A DNA stretch of 24,432 nt from CAZKYP01 sp964556885 (GCA_964556885.1 CAZKYP010000024.1:1-24432), one strand, 5' to 3'. Shown: positions 15,440 through 24,432, counted from the first letter of the stretch. Translations and numbers: made by a program. The notes: generated by a model from the letters alone, not told the origin.

Positions 15440-18400
15440 ATGAAAAACATCGGAAAATCAGAAATCAGACCTGCTCCAAAACATAAAAAACGCTTTCTGA
15501 AAATTTTCATAGGGCTGATACTGCTCATAATAGTATTAACATTTTTCCTCGTACCGGTATTCGTATCTTCCAAAAAGGGACGGCAGATAATATTATCTCA
15601 AATCAACAAATCAATCGAAGGCCGGGCATCTTATGACAGCCTGTCGATGGGCTGGCTCAAGGGAATTAAAATCTGGCATTTAACTTTTGACGACGATACA
15701 GCCGGGCTCTCGGTTCAAGTCGATCAAATCGCCACAAAACCCAACTACGGCTCAATACTGGCCGGCAATCTGTCCTTCGGCCAAACCACAATCGACAAAC
15801 CAAATATTCAAATCAACATCAAAGAACAACTGCCAAAGAGCGCTGCACCGGAGCGGGAACCAACCGGAGCATCAACAAAAAACGCGGGCGTAGCTATTGC
15901 CACCGATGTCGTCGTAAACGACGGCAGTTTGAAAATAACCGACCTGCAATCTCAAACTGTCGAGGTGACTAATATAAATTCAAAGGTGAATCTTCGCCCC
16001 CCAGGCCAGCAGACTAATTTCCAGATGAGCCTGGCGGTTGCAGGTACAGATCCACAATCGAGCGTCTCCGCCGAAGGCAGTGTCACGCCCTCTGAACAGG
16101 GATGGTCACTGAAAGGTACGAGCGGAGATTTGACCGTCGAAGTCAACGACCTCGATTTGGAATCGCTCGGGCCGTTCATGGCGTTGGCCGGAGTCGATAT
16201 CCGGGCAAAAGGGATTGTCAGGGGCAATTTGAAAGGCGAAATAATCGATGGTAAACTTGAAAACCTGAACACGGGTATCAACGCACAAGGTCTCGATGTT
16301 TCAGGAGCCGAATTAAAAGGCGACAGGATACAAACAAGCAATCTTGATATCAATGCTAAGCTGAATCAAAAAAATGAACTGATAAACATCGATAATCTAC
16401 AGGTCAAAAGCGACTGGGCCTCTGTCACCGCCAGCGGCGCCGTTCCTACTACCTTCGGTTCTTTCTCCGATTTACTCAAAGCCGACTCGGGTTATGACAT
16501 AAAAGGCACTTTCGAGTGCGACATTCCGGCGGTCATGTCACAACTTCCCAACACATTGAAAATGCAGGAAGGAACGACAATCACATCCGGCCGCCTGAAC
16601 GGTAATATCGATACCGTCACCCAGTCCGGCGCAAAGAAAATCCAGGCGAGGGCGACCCTCTCCGGCCTCGAAGGCGTTGTCGAGCAAAAGAAAATCGCCA
16701 TGTCGGAACCGGTAATCGCCGAGACGCTGATATCATCGGACCAGACCGGCATTAAATTCGACAAAGCTGATTTGTCCGCCCCGTTCGCAAAAATCAACTG
16801 CTCCGGCAGCACCGAACAGATTCGATTCAACGCCGATGCAGACCTTGGTAAGCTCCAGGCGGAATTAGGCCAGTTCGTCGATATAGGCCCGTACCAGATG
16901 GCCGGCCGATTCCAGGGCTCCGGCGAGATTTCCATCAAAACCGAATCAATCACTGCAAGCGGCTCATCACAGGTCAGTAACCTAAAACTTACTGACGTGA
17001 ACGATTTTACCGTATCCGAATCGAAGGCTGATGTCACTTTTAACATCGAAATCAACAACAAAGAAAACATTGTCGCCGTCAATTCCATAACGACCGAAAC
17101 GAGTTTCGGTCGAATCAATATCAAAGACGCCGTCGTGCCGTTGAATGAACTGGCTGCAAAACCGATGAACCTGCTCGTAAACGCATCCAATCTTGACCTG
17201 GCAAAGATTCTGCCGTTCGCTGTAATGTTCGGCTCATTGCCAAAGGAAATGATGCTGGCAGGTATTGGCGAATCTGAAATGCAGATCAGCTCTGAAAATA
17301 ACATCTACCACATCGTAACGGAAAAAACCAAATTCAAGGATTTCGAGTTTATCTATCCCGGCGAAAAGCCTTTCAAGCAACCGGATGTCTCGATAGTTGC
17401 CGATATAAAACTCGACACGATTGAAAAAATTCCCACAGGAAAATTCAATCTGATATCCGATATATTTAAAATATCCTTGAACATATATAACCAGAAAAAG
17501 AACAATGTAGCATCTGAATTAAAGGGCAATGCCGAATTGGAATATGACTGGGCGACAGTCAACACCTTTGCGGCTCCGTATTTACCGGAAGGTCTGAGTC
17601 TCGAAGGCCAAAGAAAAGATTCCATCACCTTCTCCAGCGAATATCCAACAGGACAGACGGATCAAATCATGGCGAATCTGAACGCTTCAGGCAAAGTCGG
17701 TTTCGAAAAGGCCGATTACATGGGACTGAATTTCAGCAAAACTGATGTGGATATCGAGGTACAAAACGGCCTGTTAAAAATTATACCGTTCACGACGGCC
17801 GTCAATGGAGGCCAAATCAATTTCGCCGCCGATGTGGATTTCAAACAGGCCGCGCCGGCATTTACGACGCCGCAGCCCGTCTCGATAAAGGGTGTGCAGA
17901 TTGACGAAAACGTCGCCGGAAAACTTTTGAAGTACGTCAATCCGATATTCGCAAATGCTGTCGGCGCCAAAGGTACGGCCAATTTCTCAGCCCAGACAAT
18001 CGTTATCCCATTGACCAAAGCCGACAAAAATAAAATACAGGTCGTCGGAGCCGTCGGCATAGACGACATGCAGCTTCGACCGACTGGATTTTTAGGCGAT
18101 CTTATTACGCTGATTAACGTTCAGGATCCAAAGGCGCTTATGAAACTTCATTCGACAAATTTCACGCTGCAGGACGGCTCCGTTCGTTACGACAATATGC
18201 AGATCGACATCGGCAACACACCTGTGAACTTCAAAGGTTCCATTGGTTTGAATAAAAAACTTGATATGATGGTCGCAGTTCGTATATCAAGCCTGGCTAA
18301 AAAGTTTGGATTAAATACCGGATCCTCAGGATCCATAATATGGCTGCCTCTGACCGGCACTATCGACAATCCCAAACTCGATACATCAAAACTACTGGAA

Positions 18401-18448
18401 AGCCAGATCCCGGAGCTGCTGAAAGGTCTTGGTGATATTTTGAAATGA
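15440..18448 (+). CDS. AsmA-like envelope protein
   Basis: This encodes 1002 residues. One membrane segment (about 20-43, FIGLILLIIVLTFFLVPVFV) follows a basic N-terminus, so the long remainder is periplasmic. The region just after it (KGRQIILSQINKSIEGRASYDSLSMGWLKGIKI) is typical of AsmA/DUF748 relatives. The last 150 residues carry the AsmA C-terminal signature (LHSTNFTLQDGSVRYDNMQI, then GTIDNPKLD). The rest is repetitive beta structure. AsmA, TamB and YhdP proteins form hydrophobic grooves thought to move phospholipids between inner and outer membranes, which fits a diderm cell. GGGGG lies about 10 bases before the ATG. The 204-base gap before it shows no clear promoter. Confidence 0.85.
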   Translation: MKNIGKSEIRPAPKHKKRFLKIFIGLILLIIVLTFFLVPVFVSSKKGRQIILSQINKSIEGRASYDSLSMGWLKGIKIWHLTFDDDTAGLSVQVDQIATKPNYGSILAGNLSFGQTTIDKPNIQINIKEQLPKSAAPEREPTGASTKNAGVAIATDVVVNDGSLKITDLQSQTVEVTNINSKVNLRPPGQQTNFQMSLAVAGTDPQSSVSAEGSVTPSEQGWSLKGTSGDLTVEVNDLDLESLGPFMALAGVDIRAKGIVRGNLKGEIIDGKLENLNTGINAQGLDVSGAELKGDRIQTSNLDINAKLNQKNELINIDNLQVKSDWASVTASGAVPTTFGSFSDLLKADSGYDIKGTFECDIPAVMSQLPNTLKMQEGTTITSGRLNGNIDTVTQSGAKKIQARATLSGLEGVVEQKKIAMSEPVIAETLISSDQTGIKFDKADLSAPFAKINCSGSTEQIRFNADADLGKLQAELGQFVDIGPYQMAGRFQGSGEISIKTESITASGSSQVSNLKLTDVNDFTVSESKADVTFNIEINNKENIVAVNSITTETSFGRINIKDAVVPLNELAAKPMNLLVNASNLDLAKILPFAVMFGSLPKEMMLAGIGESEMQISSENNIYHIVTEKTKFKDFEFIYPGEKPFKQPDVSIVADIKLDTIEKIPTGKFNLISDIFKISLNIYNQKKNNVASELKGNAELEYDWATVNTFAAPYLPEGLSLEGQRKDSITFSSEYPTGQTDQIMANLNASGKVGFEKADYMGLNFSKTDVDIEVQNGLLKIIPFTTAVNGGQINFAADVDFKQAAPAFTTPQPVSIKGVQIDENVAGKLLKYVNPIFANAVGAKGTANFSAQTIVIPLTKADKNKIQVVGAVGIDDMQLRPTGFLGDLITLINVQDPKALMKLHSTNFTLQDGSVRYDNMQIDIGNTPVNFKGSIGLNKKLDMMVAVRISSLAKKFGLNTGSSGSIIWLPLTGTIDNPKLDTSKLLESQIPELLKGLGDILK

Positions 18449-18546
18449 CACTTGAAACATTTCAGGAAAGAAATGATTATATACAATAAGCAGTGCCTGT
18501 TCAGAATTGTCGGACAGTTTGGCTTAAGGATTTGAAAGGGATATTT

Positions 18547-19872
18547 ATGCTTAAGACGCTGTTGTCCACACCGACCACGCAGCTCGGCAAGGCCGGACGT
18601 TTTGCAGTTTCCCAGATCAAACTTTGGTCGCATTGCGCCCGGCTGCTGGAGAAGAACCGCGCGGGCCAACAGGCCGCCGCCCTTTCATATTATACAATCT
18701 TCGGCATCGTCCCGCTCGCTATCGTAATCCTGCTGCTGTTCCAGTCGATCTCGGCCCAGGACGTCGGACAGAATGTGAAAAACCTCGTCTACAAGCACCT
18801 CGAACTAAGCGGAATACGATATTCAACCTCCGACGGGCAGGAGGTTTTGCTCACCGACCATCTCGACGTAATCGTTCAGCAGTTCTTCGAGGGACTGAAC
18901 AAAGGTTCTCTGACATTCGTCAGCGCGGTCATCGTCATCTGGGCCGCCCTGGCACTTTTGTCAAAAATCGAAAAGGCTTTCAACAACATCTGGCATGTCA
19001 CCAGGGGCAGGGGTTTTCTGAAAAGGATTATAAACTACTGGGCGATACTGACGCTCGGGCCGCTGCTTATCGGTTTGGGCGTCTACCTTAGCTCCCAGTA
19101 CGAACCCGTCGGCCAGTTGGAGAAGACCATCCTTTCCATATCGAGCATCGGGCCGCTGCTTATGTCATACATGGTCGCCGCGGTCGTTTTCTTTTTGCTT
19201 TATTTCGTCCTGCCCAACACAAAAGTCCAGGCCAAATCCGCCATTTGGGGGGCGCTTGTGGCCGCACTTGTCTGGACAACAGCCAAGTGGGGATTCGGCA
19301 AGTATGTCACCGAGTTCATCCCGTACAGCAAGGTATACGGCGTCGTAGGGCTGGTGCCGCTCGGCGTCTTATGGATATATGTCACCTGGCTCATCGTCCT
19401 GTTCGGCCTGCAGTTGACATTCACCACTCAATATTTAACAAGTCTCGACGCCGCAGAAATTGCCGCTTCCAGAAAAACGGATGAATACTTCATAGCAAAC
19501 GACCTCACTGCCATTAATATCGTCCGTCAGATAGCCGCCGGATTCGAGACCAACCAGGCGCCGGTCTCGCCGGAGGTGATTTGCAGCAAGCTGGATATTC
19601 CACCGGAGTTCGGCGAAAAGATTCTCAATCACCTTGTCCATCACAAACTCATTGTCAGAACCTCCGACCCGACTGTCGGATTCATGCCGGCACAGGACCC
19701 GGCTAATATCAGGCTGTCCGAGATTACAGATGCCGTAGCTGCGGCGGGCTTCGCTCAATCATCCTCCAACCAACCTGCCCCCTTACAACAGATAGCCGAC
19801 TCCCAGCGAGCCGCCATGGCCCAACATAACCTAAAAGAGATACTCAACATTGAACAAAGACAGGATGATTAA
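18547..19872 (+). CDS. YihY/BrkB-family membrane protein with C-terminal helical domain
   Basis: This encodes 441 residues from the ATG at 18547, chosen because GAAAGGGA stands 7 bases before it; an in-frame GTG at 18493 lacks a binding site. About six membrane segments cover residues 46-285, opening with AAALSYYTIFGIVPLAIVI, as in the family. It was once called ribonuclease BN, but that activity belongs to another protein, and the true function is unsettled. Residues from about 317 to 400 form a soluble domain resembling a winged helix (VRQIAAGFE, then ILNHLVHHKLIVRT), followed by a Gln/Ala-rich tail. The stop overlaps the stop of the convergent LysE gene. Confidence 0.88.
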   Translation: MLKTLLSTPTTQLGKAGRFAVSQIKLWSHCARLLEKNRAGQQAAALSYYTIFGIVPLAIVILLLFQSISAQDVGQNVKNLVYKHLELSGIRYSTSDGQEVLLTDHLDVIVQQFFEGLNKGSLTFVSAVIVIWAALALLSKIEKAFNNIWHVTRGRGFLKRIINYWAILTLGPLLIGLGVYLSSQYEPVGQLEKTILSISSIGPLLMSYMVAAVVFFLLYFVLPNTKVQAKSAIWGALVAALVWTTAKWGFGKYVTEFIPYSKVYGVVGLVPLGVLWIYVTWLIVLFGLQLTFTTQYLTSLDAAEIAASRKTDEYFIANDLTAINIVRQIAAGFETNQAPVSPEVICSKLDIPPEFGEKILNHLVHHKLIVRTSDPTVGFMPAQDPANIRLSEITDAVAAAGFAQSSSNQPAPLQQIADSQRAAMAQHNLKEILNIEQRQDD

Positions 19873-20498
19873 GACTGACCGTGGAGAATTTTTGCGGCGT
19901 TGTAGATAAAGAACACGCCGAAGAAAAACAGGGCCGCAGCACAAATCATCAATACGATTCGCAGCCCGTGCCTGCCGAGCAGAACCGAGCCTTTATAGCT
20001 GGCGAAGGAAAGAACCTGCAGCCAGACCAAATCAACCGACCAATGGGCAAGGGCGAAAAGTCCAAAGGCCCAGATTCCCCACTGGCTCGCCTGCGTGGCC
20101 AGAGCCAAGCCGACTGTGGCCCACCAGATCAAAAAATACGGGTTGCTGGCGGTCAGGATAATACCAGCCAAAATTGGATTGTCTTTAACCGCTTTGGGTT
20201 CGCTTTCGGTTTTTGCCCTTAGGCCCAGGAATGACTGAGCCGCCATTAGAATCAGAAAGACGCCGCCCGCCAGGCCAATCACAATCTGGACTTTGGCCAG
20301 CTTGAAGTATTCTCCCAACCCAAGGATAATCACTACCATCAGAGGAAATTCGATTATTCCGTGACCGAGGGCCATCAGCGTCCCGGCCCATCGATTGCGG
20401 GCCCCCATTGTAATGACGGACGCAGTGACAGGCCCCGGCTGCATAGCCCCGGAGCACGAAATAATTAAAACCTGAACTAAAAAAAGTAATAATACCAT
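19869..20498 (-). CDS. LysE-family amino-acid or metabolite exporter
   Basis: This encodes 209 residues with about six hydrophobic segments, matching the LysE/RhtB/CadD size. The N-terminal pattern QPGPVTASVITMGARNRWAG followed by ALGHGIIEF is the family hallmark. An AAGGA on the minus strand lies before the ATG at 20498. Members export amino acids such as lysine, threonine or homoserine lactones; the substrate cannot be told from sequence. Its TAA shares the palindromic TTAA with the yihY stop. It is transcribed divergently from the HAF-repeat gene, with an AT-rich 160-base spacer. Confidence 0.85.
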   Translation of the reverse strand: MVLLLFLVQVLIISCSGAMQPGPVTASVITMGARNRWAGTLMALGHGIIEFPLMVVIILGLGEYFKLAKVQIVIGLAGGVFLILMAAQSFLGLRAKTESEPKAVKDNPILAGIILTASNPYFLIWWATVGLALATQASQWGIWAFGLFALAHWSVDLVWLQVLSFASYKGSVLLGRHGLRIVLMICAAALFFFGVFFIYNAAKILHGQS

Positions 20499-20580
20499 AA
20501 AATTTATCCTTGTAAGTTCTTAAATAACTTTAACTTACCAATAAATCAAAATAAAAAAGACACAAATCCCCAAAAAATCC

Positions 20581-20609
20581 TCGACCACCTTAACTATACG
20601 TCCTATAAT
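20581..20609 (+). promoter_or_regulatory. Promoter of the HAF-repeat gene
   Basis: TATAAT (20604-20609) has TCGACC (20581-20586, 4/6 to the -35 consensus) 17 bases upstream. It overlaps an upstream in-frame ATG at 20608, supporting the later translation start. Confidence 0.55.
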
Positions 20610-20647
20610 GCCCATATTAACAAAGGCGAAACTTGAAAAATTTATTC

Positions 20648-20653
20648 AGGAGG
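20648..20653 (+). promoter_or_regulatory. Ribosome binding site fixing the start of the HAF-repeat gene
   Basis: AGGAGG is followed 5 bases later by ATG at 20659 (2 bases to another ATG at 20656). The 20659 start leaves a textbook signal peptide. Confidence 0.75.
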
Positions 20654-20658
20654 TGATG

Positions 20659-21816
20659 ATGAAGAGGCAATTTATTCTCACATTTGCATTTATTGTACTA
20701 ACAATGGCCGGGTCAAATGCATGGGCTATTCCAACCCACTACACAATCATCGATCTCGGCACACTCGGAGGCGACTACAGCATGGCCCGCTCAATTAATA
20801 ATTCCGGCCAAATCGTCGGATTCGCCGAAAATGGTTCTGGGAATATGCGGGCAACACTGTTTGATCCGACAGGTCTTGGAAATAACATCGAACTCGGTTC
20901 TCTCGGAGGTGCCGAAAGCTGGGCATGGTCTATCAACAATAACGGGGCAATTGTAGGACGCAGCCAGACCAGTTCGGGACAATATCGCGCCACCTTGTTC
21001 AATTTAAGCGGGGCCAATCTCGATTTAGGCACGCTCGGCGGCATCAACAGCCAGGCAAATTCAATAAATGATAACGGCCGAATTGTCGGCTGGGCCGATA
21101 CAGGTTCTGGTGGAGCTTATCATGCGACACTGTTTGATCTCGTCGGAGGCAACATCGATCTCGGCACGCTCGGTGGCAGCAATAGTGAAGCCTTTTCAAT
21201 TAACAACAATGGCCAAATTGTCGGCCAGGCCAACACAAGTACAGGAGGAGAAAATCACGCCGCATTTTTTAATCAAACCTTAGGCAACATCGACCTGGGC
21301 ACACTCGGGGGAGAACTAAGCGCCGCTTACTCGATAAATAACAACGGAGAAATTGCAGGTGAAGCAACGAATAATTCAGGTCATGCTCATGCCGCCCTGT
21401 TCGAGCTAAATGCAAGTGTCACCGACCTTGATACACTCGGCGGTTCCCCGCCCAGCAGCATTGCTACAGCCATAAACAATGATGGAGATATCGTAGGGTA
21501 TGCCCATATAAATACGGGACAATATCATGCTGCGTATTTCGATCCCTATGGTGACAATATCGACCTGAATACACTGATAGACTCTACATCCGGCTGGACA
21601 CTTACATACGCAAACAGCATAAATGACAACGACTGGATTGTGGGGCTTGGTATCAATCCAAACGGTGAAAATCACGCATACCTGCTTCAACCCTCTTCAG
21701 AACCGTCACCTTCACAGCCGGACGTGATTCCCGCCCCGGGTGCCTTTATGCTTGTCTGGATCGGGATTGGAGTTGTACAGTGTTTGCGCAAAAGTAAAAT
21801 TTTATCTACCAGTTAA
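20659..21816 (+). CDS. Exported HAF-repeat protein with PEP-CTERM-type sorting tail
   Basis: This encodes 385 residues. The first 23 (MKRQFILTFAFIVLTMAGSN, then AWA) form a signal peptide, probably cut after AWA. Six or seven repeats of about 45 residues follow, each built on IDLGTLGG...SxAxSINNNGxIVGxA...HAxLF, the extracellular HAF repeat expected to fold as a beta-propeller. The C-terminus has VIPAPGA, a hydrophobic segment and a short basic end (LRKSK), the arrangement of PEP-CTERM proteins handled by exosortase and displayed on the surface. The exosortase is not in this window. The VPAPG variant is common in Phycisphaerae. The substrate or role is unknown. Confidence 0.88.
   Translation: MKRQFILTFAFIVLTMAGSNAWAIPTHYTIIDLGTLGGDYSMARSINNSGQIVGFAENGSGNMRATLFDPTGLGNNIELGSLGGAESWAWSINNNGAIVGRSQTSSGQYRATLFNLSGANLDLGTLGGINSQANSINDNGRIVGWADTGSGGAYHATLFDLVGGNIDLGTLGGSNSEAFSINNNGQIVGQANTSTGGENHAAFFNQTLGNIDLGTLGGELSAAYSINNNGEIAGEATNNSGHAHAALFELNASVTDLDTLGGSPPSSIATAINNDGDIVGYAHINTGQYHAAYFDPYGDNIDLNTLIDSTSGWTLTYANSINDNDWIVGLGINPNGENHAYLLQPSSEPSPSQPDVIPAPGAFMLVWIGIGVVQCLRKSKILSTS
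20752..21570 (+). repeat. Coding tandem repeats of about 135 bases (HAF units)
   Basis: The block encoding DLGTLGG or its variants recurs near 20752, 20890, 21021, 21157, 21291 and 21424, a spacing of 131-138 bases. DNA identity is moderate and concentrated in the GTLGG and SINNNG blocks, so the copies are old rather than freshly duplicated. Confidence 0.75.
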
Positions 21817-21832
21817 TAAATGGGTAAGAAGT

Positions 21833-22249
<417 letters not shown>

Positions 22250-22386
22250 AGCAACTGTGTCTCCTGCATTAATAATATTCACGCTAATTGTAACACGTTT
22301 TTGTCCATTTCGAAACAGCATCTTGAAAATTCAGTCACAATCAGGTAATTTAACAACTCGGGCAATATTATTCGGGAGATAGACCG

Positions 22387-22974
22387 ATGAGGAATTTACG
22401 AAGCGGCGCGATATGTGTTGTTTGTGCGGCAATCTTTTGCGGCTGCGCCTCTCAGAATCCGCAGATTCTTATAAAGACAGAACTCGGCGATATCAAAGCG
22501 GAGCTTTATACGAAACAGGCCCCGATAACAGCCTGCAATTTCCTGCGATATGTTAAGGAAAAGCGTTTCGAGGGCGCCGTATTTTACCGCGTGGTGACGA
22601 TGGACAATCAACCGAACGATAAAGTGAAGATTCAGGTAGTGCAGGGCGGATTATACGATGAAAATCATCCCAATCTGCTTCCACCGATTGCCCACGAGAC
22701 CACCGCACAAACAGGTATCCGTCATAAAAACGGCACCCTGTCGATGGCACGATGGGGACCCGGTACCGCTACCTGTGAGTTTTCCATTTGCGTGGGTGCT
22801 CAGCCGGAACTGGATTTCGGAGGCAAGAGAAATCCCGATGGACAGGGATTTGCAGCTTTCGGGAGAGTGACTTCCGGCATGGACGTAGTAAGAAAGATAC
22901 ACTGCCAACCCGCCGACGGCCAGAACCTCAATCCCAAGATAAAAATCCTCGATTTCGTCCTGCTCCGCGAATAA
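22387..22974 (+). CDS. Cyclophilin-type peptidyl-prolyl isomerase, probable lipoprotein
   Basis: This encodes 195 residues. A basic N-terminus, a short hydrophobic stretch and FCGC ending at C20 look like a lipoprotein signal, so the enzyme would be anchored in the envelope. The cyclophilin domain runs from about residue 26 to the end: TELGDIKAELYTKQAP, FYRVV with the catalytic arginine, QGG, and DGQGFAAFGRV. An insertion between FYRVV and QGG is usual in this bacterial subgroup. It would speed proline isomerisation during folding of exported proteins. GGGAG stands 8 bases before the ATG. It is divergent from yjbQ. Confidence 0.9.
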   Translation: MRNLRSGAICVVCAAIFCGCASQNPQILIKTELGDIKAELYTKQAPITACNFLRYVKEKRFEGAVFYRVVTMDNQPNDKVKIQVVQGGLYDENHPNLLPPIAHETTAQTGIRHKNGTLSMARWGPGTATCEFSICVGAQPELDFGGKRNPDGQGFAAFGRVTSGMDVVRKIHCQPADGQNLNPKIKILDFVLLRE

Positions 22975-23005
22975 AAATTGAGATCGATGTTTCACTAAAA
23001 GCGAA

Positions 23006-23359
23006 TCAGAGGCCGCTTTTTATCACATCCAGTCGTTTTTTGGCGTCAAGATCGGTGATGAAGAGTTTTTCAAGCAGCTTACAGGGATAATCATTGCAAT
23101 AGGCGCAATTTTCGATACCCTTCTGTACAGCACATATTCGTATCTCGCAGCCAGTACAAAAAAGTCTCCCAGTCTCGGCTTTACATCCGTCGCAGTCGCC
23201 GACATCTTCGGGCTTAGTTTCCTGGCCGTAGTGCTTTTTGATCTCCTGCGCGATAACGGCTCTCATTTCGTATTGCTTATCTTTGTCCTGCTCCCTCGTC
23301 GCCAGATAAATCGGGCACTTTTCGCAAATCAGGCCGCAATAGGCTAAAGTTCCTTCCAT
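23006..23359 (-). CDS. DUF3795 cysteine-rich protein
   Basis: This encodes 117 residues with 11 cysteines: C8, C12 and C15 near the start (YCGLICEKCP), then C56, C59, C68, C71, C76, C85, C88 and C93. The spacing fits DUF3795, a small family common in anaerobes and presumed to bind metal, with no settled function. It is predicted soluble, with no signal peptide. AGAGGTGA on the minus strand lies before the ATG at 23359. It begins 15 bases after the stop of the upstream orphan gene, so the two are likely one transcript. Confidence 0.85.
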   Translation of the reverse strand: MEGTLAYCGLICEKCPIYLATREQDKDKQYEMRAVIAQEIKKHYGQETKPEDVGDCDGCKAETGRLFCTGCEIRICAVQKGIENCAYCNDYPCKLLEKLFITDLDAKKRLDVIKSGL

Positions 23360-23374
23360 TTGTTCACCTCTTTA

Positions 23375-24319
23375 TCAAACCAGTTCTATCTCAAAAGGCA
23401 GACTCAGGTGCAATCTTATCGTTTTATCGAAAGACGCGGCGAGCCATCGCTTTACAGGAGTTAATTCGCCTAAAGTCGATATGATGTCACTGTCTATCGA
23501 TTCGGCCGCCCCGCCGCCCTTCCAGTAGATTCCGAGCGAATTGGAAACGACCTTCATCCGGCCGCAGAGCGGGCTGAGCCTGACATTTCGTGCACAGCAC
23601 GCAAACGGTCTGGCCGGGTACAGGTCGCCGCCAACGGCCTTCAGCATAGTGACAAGACCTCCGATGAAGTCCCAATGACACGGCATAAAAAGATCAATCG
23701 CTATAGCCAGGGACACCTTTGATTTATGGCCGTCCACCGTATCATGTATAAGTGTCTTCTTCGTTCGTTCAAGAAAATCGAGATTGTCTTTATAATACTG
23801 CCCGGCGAGAATTGCGCCCGCCTCACCATAATCACCCAAATCCAGCGCCAGTCTGTGATACGGCCTGGTCGAATCCAGAGCCTCGGTCACCCTGTCGACA
23901 ATTCTTTCGACCTGCCATATTCTAAGCGGACTCGGTTCTCCAATGAAGCTCAGCAATTCCTCCGCTGATATGTCGCCGACACAAAGACCGATTTTCTTTA
24001 CGGACGGATTTTTGCACCACTGCGAAAGTATTTGGCGGGTATTCTCCAGCTCTTTTCTGCGCTCGGGCGGCCGCTCGCTCGATTGCTCCAGGAAGCGCCT
24101 GGCGGCTATAGACTTGATAATATACTCAGCCTCTTTGTCGGCCTCGTGATAGCATGATTCGAATCTGGTGATAAGCCCTCTTACTCCAATCGTCTGCTCA
24201 TCTAAAGGAGCGATAGAATCCTCCATTTCATCGATACTTAAAAGCTCCTCGTCGGCCATAAATTTTTTATCATCGGGTGAAAAACAATTGAACCAACATG
24301 ATCGTAATTGATAATCCAT
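23375..24319 (-). CDS. Orphan cytoplasmic protein, 314 residues
   Basis: The family is not recognised. There is no signal peptide or membrane segment. The N-terminal third is charged and helical (ERPPERRKELENTRQILSQW). The second half is more compact, with DLGDYGEAGAILAGQYY, a histidine-tryptophan pair (MPCHWDF), CCARN and a glycine-rich YWKGGGAAE. GGGAG on the minus strand lies about 10 bases before the ATG at 24319; a later in-frame ATG at 24259 lacks a ribosome binding site. It lies between a glycosyltransferase-like tail and the DUF3795 gene, all in one direction with short gaps, suggesting an operon. Confidence 0.75.
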   Translation of the reverse strand: MDYQLRSCWFNCFSPDDKKFMADEELLSIDEMEDSIAPLDEQTIGVRGLITRFESCYHEADKEAEYIIKSIAARRFLEQSSERPPERRKELENTRQILSQWCKNPSVKKIGLCVGDISAEELLSFIGEPSPLRIWQVERIVDRVTEALDSTRPYHRLALDLGDYGEAGAILAGQYYKDNLDFLERTKKTLIHDTVDGHKSKVSLAIAIDLFMPCHWDFIGGLVTMLKAVGGDLYPARPFACCARNVRLSPLCGRMKVVSNSLGIYWKGGGAAESIDSDIISTLGELTPVKRWLAASFDKTIRLHLSLPFEIELV

Positions 24320-24360
24320 AAGCTCTGACTCCCTGTCACTCGGATAATCTGTGCTATTGG

Positions 24361-24432
24361 TTATTGCAGCAGTTTTTGATAAACCCGCTCGATTGTATCG
24401 ACCATTGTATCCGGCGCGAATTTCTTTTTCAC
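24361..24432 (-). CDS. 3' end of a probable glycosyltransferase, cut by the right edge
   Basis: The minus-strand frame from the edge to the TAA at 24363-24361 encodes 23 residues, KKKFAPDTMVDTIERVYQKL and a short end. This matches the usual finish of GT4-family glycosyltransferases (a phrase like FsxexMvexTlxvYrxLL). The stop lies 41 bases before the ATG of the 314-residue gene. The assignment is tentative because only the tail is visible. Confidence 0.45.
   Translation of the reverse strand: MKKKFAPDTMVDTIERVYQKLLQ

Noticed and set aside
18442..18463. GAAATG/CATTTC inverted repeat at the AsmA gene end, considered as a terminator
   Set aside because: It is a six-base AT-rich stem with no T-run.

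Overview
The window looks like chromosomal DNA from an anaerobic or microaerophilic planctomycete, probably class Phycisphaerae (Sedimentisphaerales-like). This is an inference from several features. There is a HAF-repeat exported protein with a VIPAPGA-type PEP-CTERM tail. The thiazole synthase is of the sulfide-dependent Thi4 type. Several short orphan membrane proteins resemble planctomycete hypotheticals, and the GC content is moderate. A run of exactly 100 N at 11728-11827 shows that this is a scaffold with a placeholder gap, probably a draft or metagenome-assembled genome.

Layout. Positions 1-3647 hold the start of a minus-strand gene cut by the left edge and the replicative polymerase dnaE (minus), which has a near-consensus promoter. 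At 3793-5464 there is a small CxxC protein and a tightly coupled pair of membrane-anchored proteins, the second a pentapeptide-repeat protein. At 5511-7123 lies a thiamine unit: promoter, TPP riboswitch, intrinsic terminator, thi4 and an HD-domain hydrolase whose start overlaps the thi4 end. The minus-strand pair rimO-pgsA follows at 7136-9191. At 9283-11683 a promoter precedes a lone secretin with a long C-terminal coiled coil, followed by a 129-residue protein with a conserved-looking C-terminal domain. After the gap, 11936-15235 holds the translation and nucleotide operon rpsB-tsf-pyrH-frr. Next come an AsmA-like protein (15440-18448), a YihY/BrkB membrane protein (18547-19872) and a convergent LysE-type exporter (19869-20498). 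From 20581 there are the HAF/PEP-CTERM protein, a YjbQ-family protein (minus), a cyclophilin lipoprotein (plus), and a minus-strand group reading, in transcription order, glycosyltransferase-like tail, orphan 314-residue protein, DUF3795 protein.

How the genes fit together. Most of the window is housekeeping: replication, ribosome synthesis and modification, phospholipid synthesis. The least explained parts are four. The HD hydrolase is translationally coupled to thi4 under TPP control. The secretin has no visible type II secretion partners but carries an unusual C-terminal coiled coil. The two-gene membrane module ends in a pentapeptide protein built from four exact 20-residue units. The orphan plus DUF3795 pair sits at the right edge. 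No CRISPR array, insertion sequence, tRNA or rRNA was seen.
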